NCBI RefSeq assembly: GCF_000715075.1
Contig: NC_134090.1
Location: 49,607,792 to 49,671,791 of the forward strand
Source: Nicotiana tabacum
Lineage: Eukaryota; Streptophyta; Magnoliopsida; Solanales; Solanaceae
Length of the DNA stretch: 64,000 nucleotides
Direction: 5' to 3'
The notes under the pieces were generated by a model. It was not told the origin of the DNA and ran no database searches. It was given only the letters and a program-made list of their open reading frames with translations. Every line of letters starts with the position of its first letter. The first letter of the stretch is position 1. Shown piece after piece: positions 1 to 9,728 of the stretch. The position numbers were made by a program, and so were the translations under genes.

Positions 1-309
1 TATGATTAATAATAAATAAATAAATAACGTATTTTACATTTAGAGACCAACTTTGGTCGCCAAAATTATATTATTAAAATAATAAAGAGACCAAAGTTGG
101 TCGCTATAGTCTTTACCCGGAATATTTGGTCCTTTTACCTTAGAGACCAAAGTTGGTCACTAATTAGCGACCAACGTTGGTCCCTAAAATAAAGGGACCA
201 GCAATATTGCGACCAGGCATGTTTGGTCGCTTTTTGGTCGCTTTTAGGCCTATAAGCGACCAACTTTGGTCGCTTTTTGTGGTCACTTTTTACCGAATTT
301 CTAGTAGTG
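1..309. mobile_element. Right end of a CACTA-like DNA transposon or derived MITE
   Basis: The segment ends at 292-309 with a sequence whose reverse complement begins CACTACTAGAAATTCGGT, the CACTA-type terminal inverted repeat pattern. Inside it lie several quasi-palindromic subterminal repeats. The other terminus lies left of the window, so neither the target duplication nor an autonomous transposase can be checked. No transposase reading frame is visible here. A Mutator-like or other repeat-rich MITE is the alternative. Confidence 0.6.
43..273. repeat. Subterminal palindromic repeats of the CACTA-like end
   Basis: Five copies of an 18-bp quasi-palindrome, consensus GCGACCAAAGTTGGTCGC, lie at 43-60, 87-104, 143-160, 167-184 and 256-273. 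The two half-sites (GCGACCAA and TTGGTCGC) can pair with each other. Clustered subterminal repeats are typical of CACTA elements, where they are thought to be transposase-binding sites. That role is inferred here. Confidence 0.7.
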
Positions 310-629
310 ATTTGTTATGGACTTTCATGGAGTTAGCATCACATTTATGGCATTGGATGCCCATTTTCTTTTGCTTCATGCCCATGTTTCCCAAATACCA
401 TTTGGTGGGAAACCTCTGCTTGCTGAAGCTATTGGGACTACCAAAACATTGGTGATTATCAAGTATAACATTTGGATATTGATGCGGATTCTTTTGGAAG
501 AGTTACGTCTACTCCTTATCCTCTGGGATTATAAAATCTGGCATATGCAGATGGTTATGCTATATACTAATATATTTCTTATCTCTTGTACAAAGTGGCC
601 TCTTAGTGCCTACTATGTTGCATTTTTTG
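310..629. other. Unassigned DNA between the CACTA-like end and the Del1 LTR
   Basis: This stretch of about 320 bp has moderate AT content. Open frames cross it, but they run into the neighbouring LTR or the CACTA end and resemble no protein I recognise. It may be original flanking DNA or a remnant of another element. I see no splice or promoter signals that would make it a gene. Confidence 0.4.
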
Positions 630-825
630 TGTCACAACCCAAAACTCTAACCTGTCGTGATGGCGCCTATCGTGGTACTAGGCAAGCCGACACCTTTCAA
701 AACACTTTGATATTACATTAAAAATTAAGTCAAAGCTTTTCATAATAGAAACTTTATAAAAGAGTTCAACTCAAAAAGAAAATGGGGGTGTGCAGACTCC
801 GGAGGGGCTCGTTCAGCCCAAGCGC

Positions 826-1000
826 TATATCGCTGCGGCGTGCAGCCCGATCCAATATATAAACAACCATAAGGCTCGTTGCAGCGTGTAACCCGATCCA
901 ATATAGATAATTATCCCGAAGGCTCATTGCGGCGTGCAACCCGATCCAATATATACATATATAGCCCTGAGTCTCATTACGGCATGCAACCCGATCCATA
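826..1000 (-). repeat. Leader motif array in the Del1 3' LTR
   Basis: Four copies of a motif close to GTTGCGGCGTGCAACCCGAT are spaced about 50 bp apart, separated by ccaatatata-type spacers. Each core is an imperfect inverted repeat (GTTGC...GCAAC). The array lies downstream of the predicted TATA box in the sense of the element, so it falls in the R/U5 leader. Degenerate matching copies occur in the right LTR at about 8940-9060. Confidence 0.75.
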
Positions 1001-1985
1001 TGCACTCATATAACTCATAGCTCGGCACTCAGGTCCTATCTCAGTCACCAACCTCACCAGTCCCTCGACTCACAAAAAAGCATATAATTCAGTTCAAACA
1101 GATATAATAACAAGTGTTAATGATAAATAGGAAGGGACAGAGGTAAAATACGCAGGTAATATCATGACTGAGAACATAACAGAAATTAGTAGTTAATTCA
1201 GTAAGTGTACGACCTCACGGGTCTCAACAGTGATATCACCAGGCCTAAACATGATTTCTAATATGACGTGTAGTCAATTTCCCATAACAACATAGGGAAC
1301 ACGTAGTAAACAGTTGGCTAATTGATTCCACAGTCTCACAGCATGGACCAAGTCACAATCCCTACGGTGCACGCCCACACGCCCGTCACCTAGCACGTGC
1401 ATCAACTCTAAAATAGTCATACGACCCAATATCTGTGGTTTCATACCCTCTGTATCAGATTTACAACTGTTACTTACCTCAATCTAAGCAAAACCCTACT
1501 CCGCAATGCCTTTGCCTCCCGAATCGACCTCCAAATGTCCTGGATCTAGCCATAAGTAATACAACACAATCAATATATGCAAAAGGAACCAATTCAACAA
1601 GAAAAACTTCTAAATTGGGCTCAAATCCCGAAATTGGCTCAAAATCGGCCCTCGGTCCCACTTCTCAAAATCCGACAAAAGTCATAAAACCCGAAAGCCC
1701 ATTCACTCACGAGTCTATCCATACAATATTTACCAAAATCCGACCTCATTTGGTCACTCAAAACCTCAAAGGTCTCTCTCCAAATTCCCAAGCCCTAACC
1801 TCCAATTTTTACTTCAAAACCTCACTAATTAAGTGGAAAATCAACGTGAAAACACCATTGCTAAGGATAGTTAGGCTCAAGAACTTACCTCAGTGATGAA
1901 CCTTGAATTCCCCTTCAAAAATCTCTTCAAACTTTCCAAATCCATGCTCAAAATTGTGAAAATGAGAAGAATTCCCGAAGTCCGC

Positions 1986-1993
1986 TATTTATA
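1986..1993 (-). promoter_or_regulatory. Probable TATA box of the Del1 LTR
   Basis: The minus strand reads TATAAATA here, flanked by GC-richer sequence and directly downstream of a palindrome-rich U3 segment. Position and sequence fit the LTR core promoter. No transcript evidence is available. Confidence 0.6.
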
Positions 1994-2010
1994 CCTTCTG
2001 CCCAGCAAAA

Positions 2011-2304
2011 TTGCAGCTGCGGCTTATTTACCGCATCTGCGGAACTGCTTTTGCAGACAAAGTTCTGCTTCTGCAAAAAATCATTAAAATCCAATCTCTG
2101 CTTCTGTGATCATCGCAGGTGTGGAATACCATCTCACCTGCGGTCCAAACACGCACCTGCGCCCCAGAATCCGCTTCTGTGACCATCGCAGGTGCGGGAA
2201 CTTCATCGCACATGCGCCTTCCGCCCAGCTCCTCCAATCTTACATTTTCGATCTCCCGCTCGCTTCTGCGGGCTCGCACCTGCGATGAGACATCTGCAGG
2301 TGTG
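2011..2304. repeat. Promoter-proximal GC-rich quasi-palindrome array (Del1 U3)
   Basis: This is a cluster of short inverted motifs such as CGCACCTGCG, CGCAGGTGCG and CCGCATCTGCGG, separated by irregular spacers. It ends about 18 bp upstream of the TATA box in the sense of the element. The surrounding LTR is AT-rich, so the array stands out in base composition. Confidence 0.7.
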
Positions 2305-2999
2305 ATTATGATAGTTGAGTTCAACTTTAGCAATCCTCCAATTTCCAAACTTGTTCCGTTAATCACTCGAAATCAACCCGAGGCCCTCGGGACCTCAACC
2401 AAACATACCCACATATCCCACAACATCATACGAACTTAGTCAAATCGTCAAATTAGCTCAAACAATATCAAAAACACGAATTACACACAAATTCGAGCCT
2501 AATGAACTTTGAAACATCCAAATTTTACAAACAACGTCAAACCCTATCAAATCACACCGAATGACCTCAAATTTTGCACACAAGTCAGAAATGACACTAC
2601 GAGCCTATTCAAACTTTCGGAAATTTAATCCAACCCCTATATCAAAATTTCCATTGCCGGCCAAAATTGCCAAAATTTCAACTTTCGCCAATTCAAGCCT
2701 AATTCTACTACGGACCTCCAAATCACATTCCGGATGAGCTCCTAAGTCCATATCACCTAACGGAGCTTACAAAACCATAAAAATTCAAATCTGAGGTCGT
2801 TTACACATAAGTCAATATCCAGTCAACCTTTCCAACTTAAACCTTCTCACAAGAGACTAAGTGTCTCAACTCACTCCAAAATCACTCCGGACCCGAACCA
2901 ACTAACTCAGTAAGTCAAAATACAATTGAAGAACACAAAAGAAGCAAGAAATGGGGGAACAGTGCTATAACTCTCAAAAAGACCGATCGGGTCGTTACA

Positions 3000-3010
3000 T
3001 CCTCCCCCAC
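3000..3010 (-). other. Polypurine tract of Del1
   Basis: The minus strand reads GTGGGGGAGGA immediately upstream of the LTR start (TGTAACGACC). This is the expected plus-strand primer position for reverse transcription. Confidence 0.8.
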
Positions 3011-3600
3011 TTAAACAAACATTCTTCCTCGAATGGGTCTAGAAACATACCTGGAGCCTCGAATAGGTGTGGGTATCTGCTCCGCATCTTCCACTCGGTC
3101 TCCCAAGTAGCCTCCTCTACGGGCTGACCTCTCCACTACACTTTTACTGAAGCTATATCCTTTGATTTCAACTTTTGGACTTGCCAATCCAAAATAGCCA
3201 CCGGCTCCACATCATAAGTCAAATCACCATCTAACTGAACCGTGTTGGAATCCATGATGGATTGTTGATGTACTTTTGAAGCATAGAAACATGAAATACC
3301 GAATGCACACCCAATAAGCTAGATGGCAAAGCAAGCTCATAGGCCACCTCTCCAATCCTTTGAAGCACCTCAAACGGCCCAATAAACCAAGGGCTCAACT
3401 TGCCCTTCTTTCCAAATCTCATAACTCCCTTCATGGGTGAAACCTTCAACATGACCTTATCCCCAACCATGTAAGACAGATCACAGACCTTTCTATCGAC
3501 ATAGCTCTTTTGTCTTGACTGCGCTGTACGAAGCCGCTCCTGAATCAATTTTACCTTGTCCAAAACATCTTGTACTAAGTCTGTACCCAAAAGCCTAGCC
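3011..3600 (-). pseudogene. Del1 integrase C-terminus and chromodomain
   Basis: The minus-strand translation contains the chromovirus integrase tail, with GKLSPWFIGPFEVLQRIG and a following FHVSMLQKY block (3231-3590). In another frame (about 3010-3240) it continues as a chromodomain with EPVAILDWQ and PVEEATWETE motifs. A single-base frameshift near 3255 separates the two parts, and an in-frame stop lies within the chromodomain. The chromodomain is known to steer chromovirus integration towards histone marks. This copy cannot make an intact protein. Confidence 0.82.
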
Positions 3601-4400
3601 TCACCCGGCTCAAACTAACCCAATGGAGATCTACACCGCCTCCCATATAAAGCCTCATACGGAGCCATCCGAATACTCGACTAATAACTGTTGTTGTAAG
3701 CAAACTCCGCGAGTGGCAGAAACTTGTCCCACGAACCCCCAAAATTAATGACATAAGTGCGTAACATGTCCTCTAATATCTAAATAGTGTGCTCGGACTA
3801 TTCGTCCGTCTGAGGGTGAAATGCTGTGCTCAACTCAACCTGAGTGTCCAACTCTTACTGCACGACCCTCCAAAACTGCAATGTAAACTGTATGCCTCTG
3901 TTTGAAATGATAGAAACTGGCACTCTATGAAGGCGAACAATCTCTTTCATGTAAATCTCAACCAACCGCTCTAAAGAATAGGTAGTACACACAGGAATGA
4001 AATGCACGGACTTGGTCAGTCGATCCACAATAACCCAAATAGTATCGAACTTCCTCGAAGTCCGTGGGAGTCCAACTGCAAAATCCATGGTGATCCGCTC
4101 CCACTTCCACTATGGAATTTCCATCTTTTAAAGCACGCCACCCGGTCTCTGATGGTCATATTTCACCTGTTGACAATTGAGACATCGGGCTACAAACCCA
4201 ACTATATATTTCTTCATTCTCCTCCACCAATAGTGCTATCTCAAATCCTGATACATCTTCGCGGCACTCGGATTATGGAATACCGTGAACTATGGGCCTC
4301 CTCTAGAATCAACTTCAATAGCCCATCCACATTGGGCACACATATCCAGTCCTGCATCCTCAATACCCTATCATCACCAATAGTCACGTCTCTAGAATCA
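3601..4400 (-). pseudogene. Del1 integrase core and N-terminal zinc region
   Basis: The catalytic-core block at 3855-4088 reads MDFAVGLPRTSRKFDTIWVI and continues into a VSIISNRGIQFT motif. The first acidic residue is present. In the second catalytic motif the family usually has SDRG but this copy has SNRG, so the aspartate is replaced by asparagine. Upstream (4241-4400) is the linker with LLKLILEEAHSS that precedes the HHCC zinc finger. Stops and frameshifts divide the region. The enzyme would have been inactive even without them. Confidence 0.82.
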
Positions 4401-5060
4401 CCGTGTTGAACCCTATCCTTGAGGACAAGCAAATAAGGATCATCATACTGGCACTCTCTGATACGATAAAAAAAAAGGAAGACTGAGAAACCACACAAGC
4501 TAGGACCCAACTAGGCTCCGAAATATCCAATCTCACCAGCTGGTTGGCCAAAGCCTGAACAACAACCGCAAGAGGTCTCTTCTCAACAAGAATAAATGCA
4601 AGAATGCCCATACTCAGTGCCTTCCTACTTAAGGCATCGGCCACCACATTGTCCTTTCCCAGATAATACATTGTAATATCCTAGTCCTTTAGCAGCTCCA
4701 ACCATCTCCACTGTCTCATTGAGATCCTTATGTTTTAAAAGGTGCTGGAGGCTATGATGATAAGTAAACACCTCACAAGATACACCATAAAGATAGTGCC
4801 TCCAAATCTTCAACGCGTGAACAATGGCAGCCAACTCCAAATCATGAACATAGTAGTTCTTCTCATGGGGCTTCAACTGATGCAAAACATACGCAATCAC
4901 TCTACCCTCTTGCATCAAAACACACCCAATGCCGATCCTAAAAACATCAATATATACGGTATAAGAACTAGAAGTTGATGGAAGAACTAACATTGGAGTT
5001 ATGGTCAAGGCAGTCTGGAGCTTCAGAAAGCTCGCCTCACACTCATTCGACTACTAGAAA
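4401..5060 (-). pseudogene. Del1 RNase H domain and linker
   Basis: The minus-strand translation at 4625-5008 contains [18 protein letters not shown], then [18 protein letters not shown] and a degenerate [14 protein letters not shown] motif, which are Ty3/gypsy RNase H signatures. The 4384-4671 piece carries [11 protein letters not shown], the end of the domain. The usual TDHKSL motif has become TYHHSL. Frame changes between the pieces show it is dead. The role was to degrade the RNA strand during cDNA synthesis. Confidence 0.82.
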
Positions 5061-5740
5061 GGAGCACCCTTTTAGATCAATTTGGTCAAGGGCAATGCAA
5101 TAGAAGAGAAACCTTACACGAACCGACGGTAATAACGCGCCAAACTAAGAAAGCTACGAATATCTATGACTGAGGATGGTTTGGGCTAACTCTAGACCGC
5201 CTCTATCTTCTTCAGATCTACCAGAATACCCTCACTGGACAACACGTGTCCCAAGAATGCCACTGAACTGATCCAAAGCTCACACTTGGAGAACTTAGCA
5301 TAAAGCTTCTTCCCCCAACTGTTGCAACACAATCCGCAAATGCTCGGCGTGCTCCTCATGGATACGAGAGCACACCAGAATATCATTAATGAATACAATT
5401 ACAAACAAGTCGAGATAAGGATGAAACATGTTGTTCATCAAATGCATGAACGTTGCTGGGGCGTTGGTCAGCTCAAAAAACATCCTAAGGAACTCATAAT
5501 GACCATGTCAGGTCCTGAAAGCTGTCTTAGGAATATCTGAGTCCCTAATCTTCAACTTGTGATACCCTGACATCAAGTCGATCTTGGAGAACACCCTCAC
5601 TCCCTGAAGCTTGTCAAATAAATCATCAACACAAGCCAAACGATATTTGTTCTTGATGGTGACTTTGTTCAACTGCCTATAATCAATGCACATTCTCATA
5701 GTTCCATCCTTCTTCTTCACAAATAGAACTGGTGCACCCC
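5061..5740 (-). pseudogene. Del1 reverse transcriptase
   Basis: The 5508-5720 piece has [20 protein letters not shown] and continues to [15 protein letters not shown], which are the RT finger and palm motifs. The 5295-5483 piece has [10 protein letters not shown] and the catalytic box as VFINDILV instead of the expected FIDD. One of the paired catalytic aspartates is therefore asparagine, explained by a single G-to-A change on the coding strand. Several frameshifts and stops are also present. Confidence 0.88.
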
Positions 5741-6640
5741 AAGGTGATGCACTAGGCTGAATAACCCCTTATCACGGAGTTCCTGAAGCTGCTCCTTTAG
5801 TTCCTTCAACTCCGCCGGTACCATACCATACATTGGAATAGAAATAGGCTAAGTGCCCAACACCAAATCAATACCAAAGTCAATATCCCTATCTGGCGGC
5901 ATGCCCGGCAGGTCTGCAGGAAACACATCCAAAAAATCTCGCACCACCGGAACTGAATCAATAGTTAAAGTCTCTACACTGACATCCTTGACAAAGGCCA
6001 GATAAGAAAGACAACCCTTCCCAACCATCTGTTGAGCCTTCAAGAATGAAATCACTCTACTAGGGACATAATCCAACGAACTTCGCCACTCAATCCGGGG
6101 CAATCTTGGCATAGCCACTGTCACCGTCTTAGCGTGACAGTCCAGAATAGCATGACACGGAGACAACCAATCCATGCCCAATATCACATCGAAGTCAACC
6201 ATACTAAGCAGCAACAGATCCACTCTAGTCTCTAATCCCAAAAAATGTCACTCGACCGATATACACGATCCACAACAATGGTATCGCCCACCGACGTAGA
6301 TACATGAATAGATGAAACAAGAGACTCGTGAGGCGTATCCAAATAATGAGTAAAATACGACGACACATATGAAAAAGTGGAACCATGATCAAATAATACA
6401 GAGGCATCCCTGTGGCAGACTAAGATAATACATGTGATCACATCATCTGTAGCAATAACATCGGGTCTGACAGGGAGTGCATAGAAACGGGTCTGACCGC
6501 CACCTGATCGGCATCCCTCTCTAGGGCAACCCCTACCTGACTGAGCTCCACCCCGATCTGGCTGAGCGGGTGGTAAAGTAACTGGTGCTGAAGTCAAAGG
6601 ATGACCCCTCTGCTGCTGAGTTGGACCTCCCACTAGGCGA
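5741..6640 (-). pseudogene. Del1 aspartic protease and protease-RT linker
   Basis: The 6232-6633 piece has DASVLFDHGSTFSYVSSYF, the retropepsin-like active site of this family, with the aspartate kept. A second piece (5849-6241) has VDFDVILGMDWLS and HAILDCHAKTVTVAMP, then FLDVFPADLPGMPPDRDIDF, which leads into RT. The two overlap in different frames, so there is a frameshift around 6235. The protease would have matured the gag-pol polyprotein. Confidence 0.82.
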
Positions 6641-7969
6641 GGACACTACCTTCTGATATGAACAAACTCTCCACACTTATAGAAACTCCCCAGTGTTGGC
6701 GGTGGGGACTGAAGGGAGCCCCGAGCACCGGGATAACTGGTAGAAGAACCTGGCATAGATGAACCTTAAGCTGATGGTGCATGAGTCGAACTCTAGGCTG
6801 GGAGGGCACTGAGAGATGAGTGGCCCTGATGTGAACTGTGAGAACCATGGCCAGACGATGTGCCATGGTGGGCTGGGTGAGCCGTCTAAGCATGCTTGTA
6901 AGGACGGCCTCTACCGTGGTGGAACTGACCTCTAGAAGGAACACCACCAAGACTATCCAATCCCCGAGGCCTCTTAGCCTCCCTATCAACCTGCTCCTAG
7001 CGGCGAACAACCTCTATCTCCCAGGAAATGTCAACAACCTCCTCAAAGGTAGCACCGGTCACCCTCTCTCTAATCATAAGCACCCGCAGCTGAAATGTTA
7101 GGCCATCAACGAACCTCCTGAACCTCTTCATGTCTGTGGGAACCAACCAAACAACATGATGAGCTAGCTCAGAAAATCTCATCTCATACTGCATCTCTAT
7201 CATATCATCCTGACGCAACATCTCGAACTATCTGTGCAGCTCCTCTTTGCGGGATTTCGGCACATACTTCTCCAGGAAGAGAACGGAGAACTTATGCCTC
7301 ATAAGGGGTGCTGCACCAACCAGCCTAAGCCTCTCATAAGTCTCCCACCAAGTGAAGGTAGCTCAAATGAACTGAAATATAGTGAACACGACCACACTAT
7401 TCTCCAGAATACGCACTGTACGGAGAATCCTCTAACACTTGTCCAAGAAACCCTGGGCATCCTTTCCCTTTACACCACTGAAAGTCGGATGTCGGAGCCT
7501 ACCAAACCTCTCCAATCTATGTTGGTTATCATCCAGCATGACTGGAACCATATAATCTTGAGCAGGTGCAATTAGCTGGGCTGGTGGTGCCTCGGTATCT
7601 GAAGTCCCTATACCACCTGCTCTGGTGTACGGGAGACGGGGGTATGAGTACCTCCCCCGGCCTAGGAAGTGGCTGTTGTAGTAGAAACAGAGACCTCCTG
7701 GGAACTAGTGCACACGGTCATAGTCTAAGCTAAGGTCTCCTAAAGACTTGGGATCTTGAAGGGCATAGTTGGTGCCTGAGCTGGTCCCGCTAGTGTATCC
7801 AAAACTAGGAACTGATCATGCACCATAGCAATTGGTGGATCTGCAGGTACTGCCCTAGCTGCTGTGTTGGTTGCACCCCTTCCCCTCCAACGGCCTCTAC
7901 TGCGACTCGGTCTCTCGCGGCCCTAACTGGTGGTTGTCCATCCTGACCAGTAGTGCGTGGACTGACCAT
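6641..7969 (-). pseudogene. Del1 gag
   Basis: The most plausible start is the ATG at 7969 (minus strand), giving MVSPRTTGQDGQPP, a typical chromovirus gag opening. Middle pieces (6997-7221) show MIEMQYEMRFSELAHHVVWL and RRFVDGLTFQLR, matching the retrotransposon gag domain. The zinc knuckle near 6650-6690 is damaged: the first cysteine is phenylalanine and an in-frame stop precedes the last cysteine. Multiple frames are needed to cover the gene, which would have encoded the particle protein. Confidence 0.78.
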
Positions 7970-8150
7970 TTGTGATAGAATAGAAAAACACAAGTTTAGT
8001 TACCAGAATCAACAGGTTCACACGATAAGAATTCAAGAATGTGAAGTTTCCTAAGGGTTCTGCAGCCTCTCAAAGATAAGTACAGACGTCTCCGTACTGA
8101 TCCGCAAGAATCTACTAAACTTGTTCATGACTCGTGAGACCTATGTAACC

Positions 8151-8165
8151 TAGGCTCTGATACCA
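8151..8165 (-). other. Del1 primer-binding site
   Basis: The minus strand reads TGGTATCAGAGCCTA, three bases inside the LTR end. This is the usual complement of the 3' end of initiator-Met tRNA used by Tekay/Del elements to prime minus-strand cDNA. Confidence 0.85.
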
Positions 8166-8168
8166 ACT

Positions 8169-9098
8169 TGTCACGAACAAAAACTCTAACCTATTGCGAT
8201 GGCGCCTATGGTGGTACTAAGCAAGCCGTCACCTCTCAAAACACTTCGATATTACATTAAAAATTAAGTCAAAGCTTTTCTTAGAAACTTTATAAAAAAG
8301 TTCAACTCAAAACCAAAATGCGGAAAGATATCCCAACATCAGGGTGTCACTAAGTCATGAGCATCTAAAACCAGTCTATAATCAGAGTTTACAATGTTCC
8401 ACTAAATACCAAAACAGAAAGAAAACATAATGATAGAAGGAGAGTCAAGGGCTATGGACGCCGGCAGCTACCTCGTATGTCTCCGATAACCAAATGCGCA
8501 CGAACTCAAAGATCTCTGTGACAGGTCTCACCTGAATCTGAACACAAGGTGCAAGGAGTAACATGAGTACTTCCAACTTAGTAAGTAACAGGAATAAATA
8601 GGAAACTGAGAAGTAGTGACGAGCTATGCAAATACAGTTATCTTAATAACTTTTAATAAAGAACAATCGTGCTTTCAAATTTAACAGTTTAAGTCATATC
8701 AGTTCGTGCTCAAGTAAACCAGATATCAGATCTTCCAGAAATTTGTACAACAAGGACAAATAACAACTAAGTGCAACAATTATCTGAAAGCAAGTACACC
8801 CTCTCAAGGCAACAGTCACTCAGCTCATCTCAATAGCTCAATCACTCGGCTCTCAACCCTCAGTAATTATACTCAATAGGTACCTGCGCTCATTGAGAGT
8901 GTGCAGACTCCGGAGGGGCTCCTTTAGCCCAAGTGCTATATCACTGCAGCATGCAGCTGATCCAATATATAAATAACCATAAGGCTCATTGTGGCGTGCA
9001 ACCCAATCCAATATAGATATTTAGCCCGAAGGCTCTTTGCGGCCCGCAACCCGATTCAGTATATACATATATAGCCCCGAGGCTCGTTTTAGCATGCA
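8169..9098 (-). repeat. Del1 5' LTR, truncated
   Basis: It starts tgtcacgaac next to the primer site and matches the 3' LTR. It includes a leader array of about three degenerate motif copies (8940-9060) and a segment of about 560 bp missing from the other copy. It stops at about 9098, where the 3' LTR continues for another 2 kb, so U3, TATA box and palindrome array are absent here. The junction with Ogre1 shares gcatgca. Confidence 0.8.
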
Positions 9099-9103
9099 TG
9101 ATT

Positions 9104-9728
9104 TGAGACAGAGATTAGTCTCATGCAAGGAGAAGGCAGTGCTTGGCCTTATGCAAATACTGAGGCACAGTTTAGCCTCTTAAAGATTTAAGATATGGCT
9201 TAGTCTCATGCAAAGAGAAGGCAATGCTTAGCCTTATGCAAATATGGAGGCAGGGTTTAGCCTCATGCAAGATTTGAGACAGAGCTTAGTCTCATGCAAA
9301 GAGAAGGAAATGCTTAGCCTTATGCAGATGAGAGGCAGGGCTTAGCCTCATGCAATATTGGAGATAAGTCTTAGCCTCATGCAAGATTGGAGACAGGGCT
9401 TAGTCTCATGCAAGTAGAAGGCAATGCTTAGCCTTATGCAAATATGGAGGTAGGGCTTAGCCTCATGCAAGATTTGAGACAGAGCTTAGTCTCATGCAAG
9501 GAGTAGGCAATGCTTAGCCTTATGCAGGTGAGAGGTAGGTCTTAGCCTCATACAAGATTAGAGATAGGGCTTAGTCTCATGCAAGATTTGAGACAGAGCT
9601 TAGTCTCATGCAATGAGAAGGCAATGCTTAGCCTTATGCAAATATGGAGGCAGGAATTAGCCTTATGCAAGGAGAAGGCAATGCTTAGCCTTACGCAAAT
9701 GTGGAGGCAGGACTTAGCCTCATCTAGA
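9104..9728. repeat. Hairpin minisatellite with covarying arms, Ogre1 3' UTR
   Basis: About 22 tandem units of 28-29 bp follow the pattern arm, 8-bp loop, arm, then a tgcaa-containing spacer. Three unit types alternate: GAGACagagcttaGTCTC, AAGGCaatgcttaGCCTT and GAGGCagggcttaGCCTC. In about 14 units the 5-bp arms are perfectly complementary, and the arms differ between types in a matched way. Tandem repeats in the 3' UTR are known from Ogre/Tat elements. The paired changes are what I see in this sequence. Confidence 0.85.

Larger units (their letters stand above)
630..2999 (-). repeat. Del1 3' LTR (about 2.37 kb)
   Basis: On the plus strand it reads from tgtcac (630) to cgttaca (2999), next to the polypurine tract. 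The first 150 bp match the start of the right-hand LTR at 8169. Relative to that copy, this one lacks roughly 560 bp after position about 780. It contains a leader repeat array, a minus-strand TATA box and a GC-rich palindrome array (listed separately). The remainder is non-coding AT-rich U3 and U5 sequence. Confidence 0.85.
630..9098 (-). mobile_element. Del1: Tekay/Del-like chromovirus (Ty3/gypsy), decayed, 5' LTR truncated
   Basis: On the minus strand the order is truncated 5' LTR (8169-9098), primer site, gag, protease, reverse transcriptase, RNase H, integrase, chromodomain, polypurine tract and 3' LTR (630-2999). This is the chromovirus order. The LTRs begin and end TG...CA, and the primer site matches the initiator-Met tRNA type. 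The right end breaks off inside the LTR against Ogre1, so no target duplication can be identified. All coding parts are interrupted. Confidence 0.88.

Noticed and set aside
317..721. 134-codon plus-strand open frame as a host gene
   Set aside because: It crosses from unassigned DNA into the Del1 LTR, has no recognisable domain and no supporting signals.
766..1005. Minus-strand 79-codon frame with repeated IGLHAA-like peptides
   Set aside because: The repetition comes from the LTR leader array and the frame is not a known protein.
9104..9728. CRISPR-like array
   Set aside because: The repeats are contiguous 28-29-bp units without unique spacers and lie in a plant retrotransposon, so this is a minisatellite.
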